Assembly: GCA_020631395.1 (NCBI GenBank)
Contig: JAHDHI010000016.1
Location: forward strand, 1 to 64,000
Length of the DNA: 64,000 nucleotides
DNA from: Bizionia sp.
GTDB lineage: Bacteria > Bacteroidota > Bacteroidia > Flavobacteriales > Flavobacteriaceae
Reading direction: 5' to 3'
Part shown: positions 1-7,623 of the stretch, piece by piece
Position numbering within the stretch: the first letter of the stretch is position 1
How the letters are laid out: each line of letters starts with the position of its first letter
Made by a program: the position numbers and the translations under genes
The notes under the pieces: model-generated
Told to the model about the DNA's origin: nothing
What the model saw: only the letters and a program-made list of their open reading frames with translations
The model's database searches: none

Positions 1-324
1 TTTTCATACAATTTACAACTATTTTATCAATTATGAGTGTTTACGGATATTCAAATAAATAATAACTAACAAAGAAAGTCCACGAGGACTTTCGCAAATA
101 ACCTAAAAAATGAGCAATAAATTATACAAGGTGTATAAAACATAGCTAATAAGTGTTTGACCGAAAAGTTTGTGGATATTTAAAAAGTCCGCCAAATTTT
201 TAATTTGGCTTTAAGAATTGAAAAGTTAAAACAAAATATAAAAATTCGGCTCTGTGTTAACCCCAATCTTTAACTTGTGTAAACCATGTCCCTTAACGAA
301 CATTACTTACTCATAATCTGAAAA
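1..324. other. Gene-free left edge with two hairpins
   Basis: No convincing reading frame is seen. Two short dyads are visible: GAAAGTCC/GGACTTTC at 74-93 (loop of 4) and a GCCAAA...TTTGGC dyad at 191-209. The first could be a terminator for a gene lying outside the window, but it lacks a clean T-run. The stretch lies directly before the small cassette-like genes at 325-2793 and probably belongs to the same accessory region. Confidence 0.4.
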
Positions 325-843
325 ATGACTGAAAAAGAAATAATTGAAAAAATTGATTTATTATTTGAGAAAATAACTGACTTTAATGCGTTTTCAATCA
401 ACAATATTTTTTTCAAAGAAATAAAACCTAATGAAAAAAATAAAGATGAAGTAAAAAAAATCCTTGAAATTGTGAATGAAACAAAATTATTCGGAATGAA
501 TAATGACTTGTTTGAAAAATACAATGACAATGGTTGGTTTTCTCTAACCGAAAAAGGAAAAACGCTGAAACAATCCAATTTTGGATTTGTTAAATTCACT
601 AAAAAATCTAAACCTAAAAAGTTTGATTTATATATAATAGTACCTATCATTTTGACAGTTGTTTTTAGTTCTCTGAATATTTACCAGAAATATGATTATC
701 GTGAATTAAAGAGCAATTATGATTCTCTAAAACTTGAACGTGATTCTTTAAAACAGAAATGGATTGATTTGAATAATAATATTGTTGAATATAAAGTAAA
801 CACATTATCAGATACATTAAAAACCAAAAAGGAATCTGAATGA
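325..843 (+). CDS. Small unknown membrane protein with C-terminal coiled coil
   Basis: A 172-residue protein of unknown function. Residues 1-90 look like a small helical or winged-helix-like domain ending in a G-WFSLTEKGK segment, typical of the wing of such folds. One membrane segment follows at about residues 102-118 (LYIIVPIILTVVFSSL), then a charged coiled coil of ESLKLERDSLKQ type to about residue 150. This order (soluble domain, membrane helix, coiled coil) suggests a membrane-anchored cytoplasmic protein. It stands alone on the plus strand and is followed 30 bases later by an attC-like palindrome, so it may be a mobile cassette gene. The fold assignment is inference. Confidence 0.6.
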   Translation: MTEKEIIEKIDLLFEKITDFNAFSINNIFFKEIKPNEKNKDEVKKILEIVNETKLFGMNNDLFEKYNDNGWFSLTEKGKTLKQSNFGFVKFTKKSKPKKFDLYIIVPIILTVVFSSLNIYQKYDYRELKSNYDSLKLERDSLKQKWIDLNNNIVEYKVNTLSDTLKTKKESE

Positions 844-867
844 ATTTAAGTTTGGCGGAATTAAAAA

Positions 868-893
868 CGGTTGCCAACACCGTGTTAGGCACA
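868..893. repeat. Short attC-like palindrome
   Basis: The sequence at 873-890 is a near-perfect palindrome (GCCAACAC / GTGTTAGGC) and ends in GTTAGGC at 884-890, which fits the GTTRRRY core of integron recombination sites; read on the other strand it begins GCCTAAC (RYYYAAC). It lies exactly between two small genes of opposite strand. It is much shorter than a full attC site, so it may be a remnant or only a terminator-like dyad. Confidence 0.4.
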
Positions 894-901
894 GTTATTT
901 T

Positions 902-1222
902 TTATTTCAATGCGTAATAGCAACTTTGACTATAAAGTTTTTTAAGATTAGTGTTGTCAATCCATTCATACTTAATTTTCATAAATTCCTCAAATTTTGA
1001 GAAATCAATAAAGTCGATTTTCTCTCCATTTTTTATTGGATTTTTACGAATAAAATCGTGAGCAGTTTTGTTCACTTTTCGACATAATTTATCACAACTC
1101 CTTAATTCAGATTTTGTCAATTTAGGATGTTTTTTTCTTAATCTATCATCAATATCAGTCAACCAATTTTCTCCAAATTCCATTGATAAATTGAGTCCGT
1201 TATTTAATATTTCATTGCTCAT
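902..1222 (-). CDS. Small unknown protein
   Basis: A 106-residue, lysine-rich, soluble, probably all-helical protein with no recognised domain, signal peptide or membrane segment. Two cysteines sit in a SCDKLCRK segment near residue 45. It starts 12 bases after the stop of the 151-residue gene upstream (1235-1690), so the two are probably co-transcribed and form one unit between the palindromes at 873-890 and 1708-1776. Function unknown. Confidence 0.55.
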   Translation of the reverse strand: MSNEILNNGLNLSMEFGENWLTDIDDRLRKKHPKLTKSELRSCDKLCRKVNKTAHDFIRKNPIKNGEKIDFIDFSKFEEFMKIKYEWIDNTNLKKLYSQSCYYALK

Positions 1223-1234
1223 ATCTAAGGTAAT

Positions 1235-1690
1235 TTACCAACCTGGTCCAAGTTTTTGATTTGGTTCAGGTTCAATACTATTCATATGATTCAATTCGTT
1301 TGGGGCTTCTCCGTTTTCAATTCTTTTATGCATATCAAGTAACGACGCCAAAAGAAATATTATACCGCCATTCTTTTCGTTATTCTGCTTTTCTAATTTT
1401 GTCAACGCTTTTTGAGTTGCCTCCCAAAAATGAGTTCTGTTTGCTGGCGCAAAAGTTCGCAAGTCAATATCAAACATAATATTCTCATCATTTCGGATAA
1501 ATCCTCCAAAACCATTATATTCATCTCCTTGGTCTTCTCTAATTACAAACCATTCTAAGTACTTGTAAAATTCATCAGCGCCATTAATTGCTTTTAATTC
1601 ATCAGTAATTAATTCCAGCATAAAAGCCATTTCACTCCAACGTTTTGCGAATCCTCTTCCATCTTCTAAAGTCCAAAATGCTGATGCCAT
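1235..1690 (-). CDS. Small unknown soluble protein
   Basis: A 151-residue acidic protein with conserved-looking aromatic stretches (ASAFWTLEDGRGFAKRWS at the start, then EYNGFGGFIRNDENIMFDIDLRTF in the middle). It has no signal peptide or membrane segment and I do not recognise the family. Its partner gene lies 12 bases downstream. Such two-gene blocks bounded by attC-like sites are often unknown proteins, toxin-antitoxin pairs or immunity proteins; nothing here chooses between these. Confidence 0.6.
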   Translation of the reverse strand: MASAFWTLEDGRGFAKRWSEMAFMLELITDELKAINGADEFYKYLEWFVIREDQGDEYNGFGGFIRNDENIMFDIDLRTFAPANRTHFWEATQKALTKLEKQNNEKNGGIIFLLASLLDMHKRIENGEAPNELNHMNSIEPEPNQKLGPGW

Positions 1691-1707
1691 AGTTTTGTTC
1701 TAATTGT

Positions 1708-1776
1708 GCCTAACGGTAAATATAACAAACGTTGTTGTCCCAAAGGGCAACCATGTTTTGTTATATAGTGTTAGAG
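1708..1776. repeat. attC-like recombination site candidate
   Basis: A 69-base imperfect palindrome between an APH-type gene and the next unit. The ends are GCCTAAC (1708-1714, fits RYYYAAC) and GTTAGAG (1770-1776, the complement core with one deviation). Inside are TATAACAAA (1721-1729) against TTTGTTATA (1757-1765), and GTTGTCCC (1734-1741) against GGGCAAC (1745-1751), which pair except for one extra T. Paired outer and inner arms with an unpaired base and about 70 bases length match the architecture of integron attC sites. No integrase gene is in the window. Confidence 0.5.
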
Positions 1777-1779
1777 ACT

Positions 1780-2793
1780 TTATATTTTTATTTCGTTTAA
1801 TTCCATCCACTGATTTACAGTATGAATCCAATATTTTAAAAACTCTTCACTTAAGAAGTGATTAGAGAAATCATTAAATCGTTCAATATGAATTCCAGTA
1901 TAATGAAGCCAAATAGCTAAACCTCCATACGGAATCAATCTTTTTTCTTCGCTCGATATTGAGGTAATTGATTCATACCCTTCATAAAAACTATTTCTTT
2001 TCTTTTCAAATACCTCCTTAATTGGTTCATTCCGATAGATCAACATCAAACTATAGGCTATATCTAAAAATAACCATCCATTACCGCAATTGTCAAAATC
2101 AAATATCGTAATTTCACTATCATTTTTAATCTTCATATTCTCATACCACATATCGAGGTGGATTGTTCCGTATCTTAAACTATCAGATTCTACATTCCTA
2201 AATTCAGAGGAAATTTTAGAAGTAGCACGCTCAAAATATTTCATTTCGTTTGAAGATTCAGAAAAACTCTTCTTTGCCAGTTCAAAAGCCCAATTAACTA
2301 ATGTTTTATCGTCATAATTTTTTCGGTCAATTTTTTTATTAATGGTCAATTGATGAATTTCTGCCATTATCACACCGAGATTATAACAAATCTCTTCTGA
2401 TGGTTTTCGGATAAACCTCCCCTCTGCAAAAGAAAATAAAACTCCAAAACGTTCGCCTTCAAATCCATTTATTCTTTGGATAAAGTTATTATTTGAGTCT
2501 TTTATTGGATAAGAAACTGAAATTCCGTTACCTTTTAAATAGTTTAATAGCGATAATTCTTCCCCTATCTCATTTTTAGTTCTCCAATTTTTAAAGTAAA
2601 TTCTGAATACAAACTTTTCGCCTGTTTCGGTTTTAATTAAATAATTATGGTTTACATCCGTTTTTAAGATTTTGCAATCTATGTTTTTTCCAAAACCGTA
2701 TTCATTACCAATAAAATCAGATAAATATTCAGGAGAGATAATTGTGCTTATTGCAGGTGCGTATGTCATTGATTTTGATATTGTCTCTAACAT
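1780..2793 (-). CDS. APH-family phosphotransferase (kinase-like)
   Basis: A 337-residue protein of the aminoglycoside phosphotransferase / homoserine-kinase-II-like fold. The catalytic loop reads HLDMWYENMK, which matches HxDxxxxN, followed about 14 residues later by the metal-binding FDFDNCGNGW. An N-terminal lobe with a DVNHNYLIKTETGEKFVFRIY segment corresponds to the ATP-binding strands. The family phosphorylates small molecules such as aminoglycosides, choline or homoserine, or proteins (SrkA type); the substrate cannot be read. A 32-base perfect palindrome directly touches its start codon, so it is probably repressor-controlled. It is flanked downstream by an attC-like site, which suggests acquisition as a cassette. 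Confidence 0.8.
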   Translation of the reverse strand: MLETISKSMTYAPAISTIISPEYLSDFIGNEYGFGKNIDCKILKTDVNHNYLIKTETGEKFVFRIYFKNWRTKNEIGEELSLLNYLKGNGISVSYPIKDSNNNFIQRINGFEGERFGVLFSFAEGRFIRKPSEEICYNLGVIMAEIHQLTINKKIDRKNYDDKTLVNWAFELAKKSFSESSNEMKYFERATSKISSEFRNVESDSLRYGTIHLDMWYENMKIKNDSEITIFDFDNCGNGWLFLDIAYSLMLIYRNEPIKEVFEKKRNSFYEGYESITSISSEEKRLIPYGGLAIWLHYTGIHIERFNDFSNHFLSEEFLKYWIHTVNQWMELNEIKI

Positions 2794-2825
2794 AAATATA
2801 TAGTTACCATGGTAACTATATATTT
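2794..2825. promoter_or_regulatory. Perfect 32-bp palindrome, probable operator of the APH-type gene
   Basis: Positions 2794-2825 are a perfect palindrome with core TAGTTACCATGGTAACTA, beginning directly next to the start codon (2791-2793). A related half-site, GGTAACCATAAAC, occurs at about 2859-2871 after an ATAGTTAAT segment. The pair suggests a dimeric winged-helix repressor (MarR/HxlR type) controlling the kinase gene. No such regulator gene is adjacent in the window. Confidence 0.55.
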
Positions 2826-2910
2826 CTTATATGCTTAATTTGTTTTATAGTTAATAGGGTAACCATAAACTTTATCCTTTTATTTTAAGGGCTATCAAAG
2901 CTAGTCTTTT

Positions 2911-2958
2911 AAACAGACAAAAAAAAGACGTAGAACTACATATTTTTTTTGTCTGTTT
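2911..2958. terminator. Strong A/T-flanked hairpin at the accessory/core boundary
   Basis: AAACAGAC plus eight A pairs with eight T plus GTCTGTTT (2911-2926 with 2943-2958), with an inner GTAG/CTAC step (2930-2933 with 2936-2939). The shape is that of a bidirectional intrinsic terminator, although both neighbouring genes point away from it. It may be a remnant of a terminator or a small inverted-repeat element. Confidence 0.45.
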
Positions 2959-3494
2959 AATTAGTCATGCAACTTCTTGCTAAAAGTATCACACTTCCCC
3001 CAAACACCAAACAAATTCTGTTGCATTGCGCTTTTGTTGGATATAGTCCATAGCAGTAAATCTTACCTGTACCAGTTGGAAACTAGCCCTTGGTTTAGTA
3101 ACGGGATTTCTTACTTTTATCGCCACTAAGCAAAGCTTAGCCTTTACTTTGTAATGAGGTGTTTTTATTAAAAAAGAAATACCTTTAAAAAAAAGAGAAA
3201 CATCTGTTTACAGGAATGAATACTAATATAGTATTGGGAATGTTAAAACACAAAGGTGTTAAACATCATTTTTCTAGTGTTCTTGTAATTGAATACTCGC
3301 GCTTTTAAAACAGAAAGAACGAAGAATGAGCAAGTTTTAATGCGTCATTAATATAGGCAGATTGCTATAAGTAATCATACTTTTTTGAAAATAAGTCATA
3401 CAAATGATGATAGCAACGAATAAATTAGCTGTATATTCGCTTTCTTAATACAGAATGACGCTAAAAATAGATTGTCATTTGCCAAACAATTTAT
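2959..3494. other. Gene-free stretch upstream of the helicase
   Basis: No supported gene on either strand. It contains small dyads (for example CTAAGCAAAGCTTAG near 3127-3141 and a GTTAAAACAC...GTGTTAAAC dyad near 3242-3264). The last 150 bases probably form the promoter and 5' leader of the helicase gene. Long leaders are common for cold-regulated helicases, but no specific element is recognised. Confidence 0.4.
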
Positions 3495-4805
3495 ATGTCA
3501 TTCAAATCTTTAGGCTTATCCGAAGCCTTGCTAAAAGCAATTAGCAAAAAAGGGTATACAACACCATCTCCAATACAAGCAAAAGCGATTCCTCCAGTTT
3601 TGGAAGGAAAGGATGTATTGGCATCTGCACAGACAGGAACAGGAAAAACCGCTGGTTTTACATTGCCAATGTTACACTTGCTTTCTCAAGGACAAACTTT
3701 AAGGCGTAGACCAGTAAGAGCACTGGTGTTGACCCCAACTAGAGAATTGGCAGCACAAGTGTATGCCAATGTAAAGGAGTATAGTGAGTTTTTGGATTTG
3801 CGATCAGCAGTTATTTTTGGAGGCGTAAACCAAAAACCACAAATAGCACGTTTACATCAAGGTGTAGATGTTTTGGTGGCCACTCCTGGGAGACTACTGG
3901 ACTTGTATGGACAAGGTGTATTGTCTTTGTCCAAAGTTGAAATCTTTGTTTTGGATGAAGCAGACCGCATGTTGGACATGGGGTTCTTGAGGGATATCGA
4001 ACGTGTTATGAAAATAATGCCGGAACGACGTCAGAACCTAATGTTCTCTGCTACTTTTTCCAAAGATATAAGGAAACTGGCAAACGGGATTTTAAACCAT
4101 CCAGCACAAGTGGAAGCAACACCAGAAAATTCTACGGTGGATGCTATTAACCAAAAAGTATACAGAGTTGCGAAAGGCAAGAAAACCAGCTTGGTGATAA
4201 AATTGATTTCCGAAGGAGATTGGAAGCAGGTTTTGGTATTTACACGAACCAAACATGGAGCTAACAAACTTTGCAAGAAAATGGTGGGAGCTGGGATTAC
4301 AGCGGCTGCCATTCATGGAAATAAAAGCCAAGGAGCTCGTACCAAAGCCTTGGCAGGCTTTAAAAGCGGAAGCATTCGCATATTGGTTGCCACAGACATC
4401 GCAGCTCGTGGTCTGGACATTCCATTGTTGCCGCATGTAGTTAACTTTGAGATTCCAAACATTTCCGAGGATTACGTGCATCGTATCGGAAGAACAGGTA
4501 GAGCAGGAGCAAAAGGAGAAGCAATCTCTTTGGTAAGTGCAGATGAGACAACTTATTTGAGAGACATTCAAAAATTGGTTGGCATGAAAATACCTGTGGA
4601 GATAATTGAAGGTTTCGAGCCAGACCCCAATGCATCTACAGAACCTATCAAGCAAGGACAAGGACAAGGAAGAGGGGGACGTCAATCAAAACCAAAAGGA
4701 TCCAATTCAGAAAAATCCAATAGAAACAATAGAGGAGGTAAAAGCAATAATTCTAGACGCTCAAAACGATCTAACAATAAACGCTCTACCGATAAAAGAG
4801 ATTAA
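3495..4805 (+). CDS. DEAD-box RNA helicase, RhlE-like
   Basis: A 436-residue ATP-dependent RNA helicase acting in ribosome assembly or RNA decay. All motifs are visible in order: Q-motif ([11 protein letters not shown]), Walker A (AQTGTGKT), [21 protein letters not shown] at about residue 154, [22 protein letters not shown] and [10 protein letters not shown]. The last 60 residues are a basic, disordered tail rich in R, G, S and N, as in RhlE/CsdA-type proteins that bind structured RNA. The start is ATG 3495 after a long gene-free leader. Its stop is followed directly by a small gene, so the three plus-strand genes to 5248 probably form one operon. Confidence 0.93.
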   Translation: MSFKSLGLSEALLKAISKKGYTTPSPIQAKAIPPVLEGKDVLASAQTGTGKTAGFTLPMLHLLSQGQTLRRRPVRALVLTPTRELAAQVYANVKEYSEFLDLRSAVIFGGVNQKPQIARLHQGVDVLVATPGRLLDLYGQGVLSLSKVEIFVLDEADRMLDMGFLRDIERVMKIMPERRQNLMFSATFSKDIRKLANGILNHPAQVEATPENSTVDAINQKVYRVAKGKKTSLVIKLISEGDWKQVLVFTRTKHGANKLCKKMVGAGITAAAIHGNKSQGARTKALAGFKSGSIRILVATDIAARGLDIPLLPHVVNFEIPNISEDYVHRIGRTGRAGAKGEAISLVSADETTYLRDIQKLVGMKIPVEIIEGFEPDPNASTEPIKQGQGQGRGGRQSKPKGSNSEKSNRNNRGGKSNNSRRSKRSNNKRSTDKRD

Positions 4806-5015
4806 ATGACTCCCATTTTAAAGAATAAGATAGTTGAAGTCTGCAACAAGAAGATAGAACAAAAAGGAACAAATGTAGGACTGTCCTTCTATGCCTTCTT
4901 TTCCAATAAGAATGATAACCCAGAACTGCTCATGGAAGTAGCGACGTGGTGGATTATGACACATAAACTCGATCATTTTGAAAAAGCAGTCAAAATAAAA
5001 GAACTAGTAGGTTAA
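4806..5015 (+). CDS. Small conserved unknown protein behind the helicase
   Basis: A 69-residue soluble protein starting immediately after the helicase stop codon. It contains a [10 protein letters not shown] segment and a [14 protein letters not shown] segment. It resembles the small DUF6500-type proteins of marine bacteria, but that assignment is from memory and uncertain. Co-transcription with the helicase and the VF530-like gene is very likely from the spacing (0 and 2 bases). Confidence 0.65.
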   Translation: MTPILKNKIVEVCNKKIEQKGTNVGLSFYAFFSNKNDNPELLMEVATWWIMTHKLDHFEKAVKIKELVG

Positions 5016-5017
5016 TT

Positions 5018-5248
5018 ATGGAGTCACAACCAAACAATCCTTTGCATGGCGTTAAACTTGAACAAATCATAACAGATTTGGAAGCGTACTATGGATGGGA
5101 GTATCTGGGATACAATATTAAAATTCGTTGTTTTACAGACAATCCATCCGTGAAATCGAGTTTGAAGTTTTTAAGACGTACGCCATGGGCACGTACCAAG
5201 GTGGAAAACTTCTACTTGCAAATGTTAAAAAAACAAGCTAAGGACTAA
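5018..5248 (+). CDS. VF530-family (DUF2132) DNA-binding-like protein
   Basis: A 76-residue protein with the family signature [51 protein letters not shown]530-type proteins are small single-domain proteins named after a Vibrio fischeri structure and proposed to bind nucleic acid; the cellular role is unknown. Placement two bases after the previous gene in a helicase operon fits a nucleic-acid role, but that is inference. Confidence 0.85.
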   Translation: MESQPNNPLHGVKLEQIITDLEAYYGWEYLGYNIKIRCFTDNPSVKSSLKFLRRTPWARTKVENFYLQMLKKQAKD

Positions 5249-5264
5249 TTTGTTCTTCTAACAG

Positions 5265-6158
5265 CTAGGGCAATGCATTCAATTCAAAAGTCCTTTTGGC
5301 AAAATTCCGTACAATTCTACTTTCATCATTCAATGCTTTGGATAGAAGATGTTCATCTGCATTCAATTCCCAAAGGGTTTCATAGCTTTTAGCTCTGACA
5401 TATGGGGTTTCATGTGAAATTGAAAGTTGTTCCAAAAGCTCTTCTGTCTTTGGAGTGGCTATCTCTTTGGCTAGGTCGATTAAAAAATAACGACCGGTGC
5501 CAAAGCCAGGAGCAATGTTCGTAATGGTTCTCTTCTGTAAATCGAAATGGTATTGCTCTTTGTCCAAAAAGGAGTTTCCGCGTTTCATGATGTTTAATGA
5601 AATGGAATAGTCTTCTGGCGGTATTTGAGTATGTATGTCTTTGGATGCCCTATAATACATAACCTTCCCCTTGGGAAGAGAAGTGTGTTCTAGAAAGGTC
5701 AAGTCTACTTTTTCCCCAACATAACCTACTACTTTGTCATAGTCATATTCCCAAATGTCTGTTTTATAACCTTTCCCATGGCATCCTACCGTTATGAATG
5801 AAAAATTATGGTCATGAGCACGCACATGATGGTAAAGTTCCTTTTGCCACAAGCCAACATCTTTATGTTCGGATAGCGAAGGCCAAGCATTGATGCGGAT
5901 GTAGAAAATATCATTGATGTGGAGCAATGTACTTTGAATGCCATAGGCATTGTTGTTTTGAAAATTGGCAAGGTCTTTTAATTGTTCATTGATGTGATCT
6001 GCAATGAAATGCGTGTTGTTCGATAGCATTTTTAAATGATTTGAGCACTTCAACAGCGATTCATCATCATTTTCTTTGATTGTCTGTCTGGAAAATTCAA
6101 TGAAATCCTGAAAAGAGATTGTATCTTCTATTGTTGATTTATCTACGGTTATTGCCAT
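5265..6158 (-). CDS. Cupin-like plus HEAT-like protein, possible peptide-modifying enzyme
   Basis: A 297-residue cytoplasmic protein. Residues about 20-85 are helical. The middle carries cupin-type motifs: HDHNFSF (HxH), DIWEYD, then LPKGKVMYYRASKDIHTQ (PxG...H) at about 165-185, as expected for a metal-binding double-stranded beta-helix or 2-oxoglutarate-oxygenase-like fold. The last 60 residues look like one or two HEAT repeats (TPYVRAKSYETLWEL, SRIVRNFAKRTFEL). It shares the N-terminal helical pattern and overall layout with the next gene, so the two look like diverged paralogues. Three bases separate them, and a 41-codon peptide gene leads the operon. The enzyme role is inferred. Confidence 0.6.
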   Translation of the reverse strand: MAITVDKSTIEDTISFQDFIEFSRQTIKENDDESLLKCSNHLKMLSNNTHFIADHINEQLKDLANFQNNNAYGIQSTLLHINDIFYIRINAWPSLSEHKDVGLWQKELYHHVRAHDHNFSFITVGCHGKGYKTDIWEYDYDKVVGYVGEKVDLTFLEHTSLPKGKVMYYRASKDIHTQIPPEDYSISLNIMKRGNSFLDKEQYHFDLQKRTITNIAPGFGTGRYFLIDLAKEIATPKTEELLEQLSISHETPYVRAKSYETLWELNADEHLLSKALNDESRIVRNFAKRTFELNALP

Positions 6159-6161
6159 AAT

Positions 6162-6986
6162 TCAAGAGAGATTTAAAGTAGATATTTTATTTAAAGCATT
6201 TTCAACGGATTCACGAATGTCAGGGTGGGTATCATTTTCAAGAAGCAAGATGGCTTCCAAACCTTTGTCGAAATCAATGTTCATAATCGCTCTGGCAGCC
6301 TCCCATCGTACATTGTGATATGGGTTTTTCAAGAAATGAAACAAATTGGGCAATGAACTTTCGTTCCCCAATTCTCCCAACAACTTGCAGGTGTGTTCCA
6401 AACGAGCGGATTGCAAAACATTGGTCACCAGTCGTAAAGGAAACAATGTGTTGGCATCATATTCCCAACCGTATGATTGTGCTTTCCTACATGAGAAAGA
6501 AAGTAAAATGGATTCGTTGTTCGATCCGCCGTGATATGAAAAGACATCTTCGTGTTTTTTTATGCAATAAGGAGTGTTCTTGTGTAGTTTTTGAATGGCC
6601 AAAGGTTGTAGTTTTTTTGTTTTATCCAAGACTTCCAAGGGAGTGGGAGAGGGTTGTTTGTAATGGCTATAGAATATGTCTTCAGTCAAAGGCACGATTA
6701 CCTTGTCATAAGGATAAGAGTTGATGAATTTGTTGTCCTGTTCTTTTTTCATTCTAACAAGTGTTAACGTAAAGGCCTTTGTATTTAAGATGTGCCAATA
6801 GTTAATGGAAGAACGAGTAGGGTAAAAATGTTCTTGAGAATTTAATTTTGACAAATGACCATTTACCAATTCAATCAAAAAAGAGGTTTTTAAAAGTGTT
6901 TTTAAATGATCCAAGGCCTCGAAAAGGAAATGTTTGTCCTCCAAATTTTCAATGGCATCATGGAATTGTTTCAAGTATGTGTTCAT
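6162..6986 (-). CDS. HEAT-repeat protein, paralogue of the cupin-like neighbour
   Basis: A 274-residue protein. The N-terminal segment ALDHLKTLLKTSFLIELVNGHL matches the pattern of the corresponding part of the 297-residue neighbour (NHLKMLSNNTHFIADHINEQL). The central region keeps only scattered histidines (KKHEDVFSYHG) and lacks a clear HxH plus PxG...H pair, so it may be a non-catalytic partner. The C-terminus has clear HEAT repeats (GNESSLPNLFHFLKNPYHNVRWEAARAI, then HPDIRESVENALNKI), used for protein or peptide binding. It lies 66 bases downstream of the small peptide gene and 3 bases before the next gene. Confidence 0.65.
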   Translation of the reverse strand: MNTYLKQFHDAIENLEDKHFLFEALDHLKTLLKTSFLIELVNGHLSKLNSQEHFYPTRSSINYWHILNTKAFTLTLVRMKKEQDNKFINSYPYDKVIVPLTEDIFYSHYKQPSPTPLEVLDKTKKLQPLAIQKLHKNTPYCIKKHEDVFSYHGGSNNESILLSFSCRKAQSYGWEYDANTLFPLRLVTNVLQSARLEHTCKLLGELGNESSLPNLFHFLKNPYHNVRWEAARAIMNIDFDKGLEAILLLENDTHPDIRESVENALNKISTLNLS

Positions 6987-7003
6987 TTTTTGATGATATT
7001 AAT

Positions 7004-7024
7004 GAAATGAGAGCCTTTCATTTC
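7004..7024 (-). terminator. Hairpin between peptide gene and downstream genes
   Basis: GAAATGA (7004-7010) pairs with TCATTTC (7018-7024) around a 7-base loop. It lies in the 66-base gap after the 41-codon gene. There is no T-run, so it is better read as an RNA-stabilising or leaky attenuating hairpin. Such hairpins often let a precursor peptide be made in excess over downstream enzymes. Confidence 0.3.
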
Positions 7025-7052
7025 GATAGATGATGAAAGACTCCCATTTTCC

Positions 7053-7178
7053 TTAAAGGATTAATCCTAAAAGAAGTGTTGTAACGTCAATGACGGACAT
7101 TGAGGAACTTTCTGCTGAGACTTGCGGACTTACAGGTGCGCTTAACTCATCTAAACGAAATTTGTGTTCATTTTGCAT
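7053..7178 (-). CDS. 41-residue peptide, candidate RiPP precursor
   Basis: ATG at 7176-7178, stop TAA at 7053-7055. The peptide begins MQNEHKFRLDEL, continues with a Ser/Pro/Val-rich stretch (SAPVSPQVSAESSS), and ends in a hydrophobic tail (DVTTLLLGLIL). FRLD resembles the FxLD/FNLD recognition box of several lanthipeptide leaders, but there is no cysteine. A TACATTTG -7 box stands 33 bases upstream of the start, which supports expression. It heads an operon with the two cupin/HEAT-like genes. It could also be a small membrane-active or signalling peptide. Confidence 0.55.
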   Translation of the reverse strand: MQNEHKFRLDELSAPVSPQVSAESSSMSVIDVTTLLLGLIL

Positions 7179-7210
7179 ATTGCTATGTTTTTTTGAAATT
7201 AATAATGAAA

Positions 7211-7218
7211 CAAATGTA
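7211..7218 (-). promoter_or_regulatory. -7 box of the peptide operon
   Basis: On the minus strand the bases read TACATTTG, an exact match to the Bacteroidota TAnnTTTG -7 element. It lies 33 bases upstream of the peptide start codon. A TTTG at about 7243-7247 could serve as the -33 element although the spacing is somewhat long. Confidence 0.5.
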
Positions 7219-7623
7219 GTTTACAAAAGCTTTGGGAAGAAGTCAAACTTCCTCCGTTTTATAAAATAAAGTTAGCTTTTTAAGTTTTAATGTGCTTATT
7301 TTTAGTTTGTTATGTCGTTTTTGAGAAAATGGCCACATGATTAGCTTACTGAGGGGAGATACCAAGAAATAAGCCGTTTCAAGGAAGAAACGAAGTCGTT
7401 GATGAGATATGAAGAGGTGTTTTATAATCGTATTTCCCATATTGTCGACATGAATATGGCTTCTTAAAAAGTCTTCAAGTTACATACGTTATTTTCAGGA
7501 AAAACACTTTGCTGTTTTCCGTGTTTTGCCTCTTTTGGTGATGATTTTAAAGTTATAATATTGTTATGATCTCATTTGCTTCACCAATTGAAGCAAGCGA
7601 TGTTAACGTTAAAAAATATCATT
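7219..7623. other. Intergenic region between divergent operons
   Basis: About 400 bases without a supported gene. A 65-codon minus-strand frame at 7243-7440 lacks a recognisable protein character. The region must contain the promoter of the plus-strand lipoprotein gene at 7624; an AT-rich TTATAATATTGTTATG stretch near 7552-7567 is a possible part of it. Confidence 0.35.

Noticed and set aside
1708-1776. Simple intrinsic terminator of the kinase gene
   Set aside because: There is no T-run after the dyad and the arms carry paired outer core sequences of attC type, so a recombination site was preferred, though a terminator role is not excluded.
7243-7440. 65-codon minus-strand frame upstream of the peptide gene
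   Set aside because: It overlaps the probable promoter region, has no domain or signal and an unremarkable composition; treated as non-coding.
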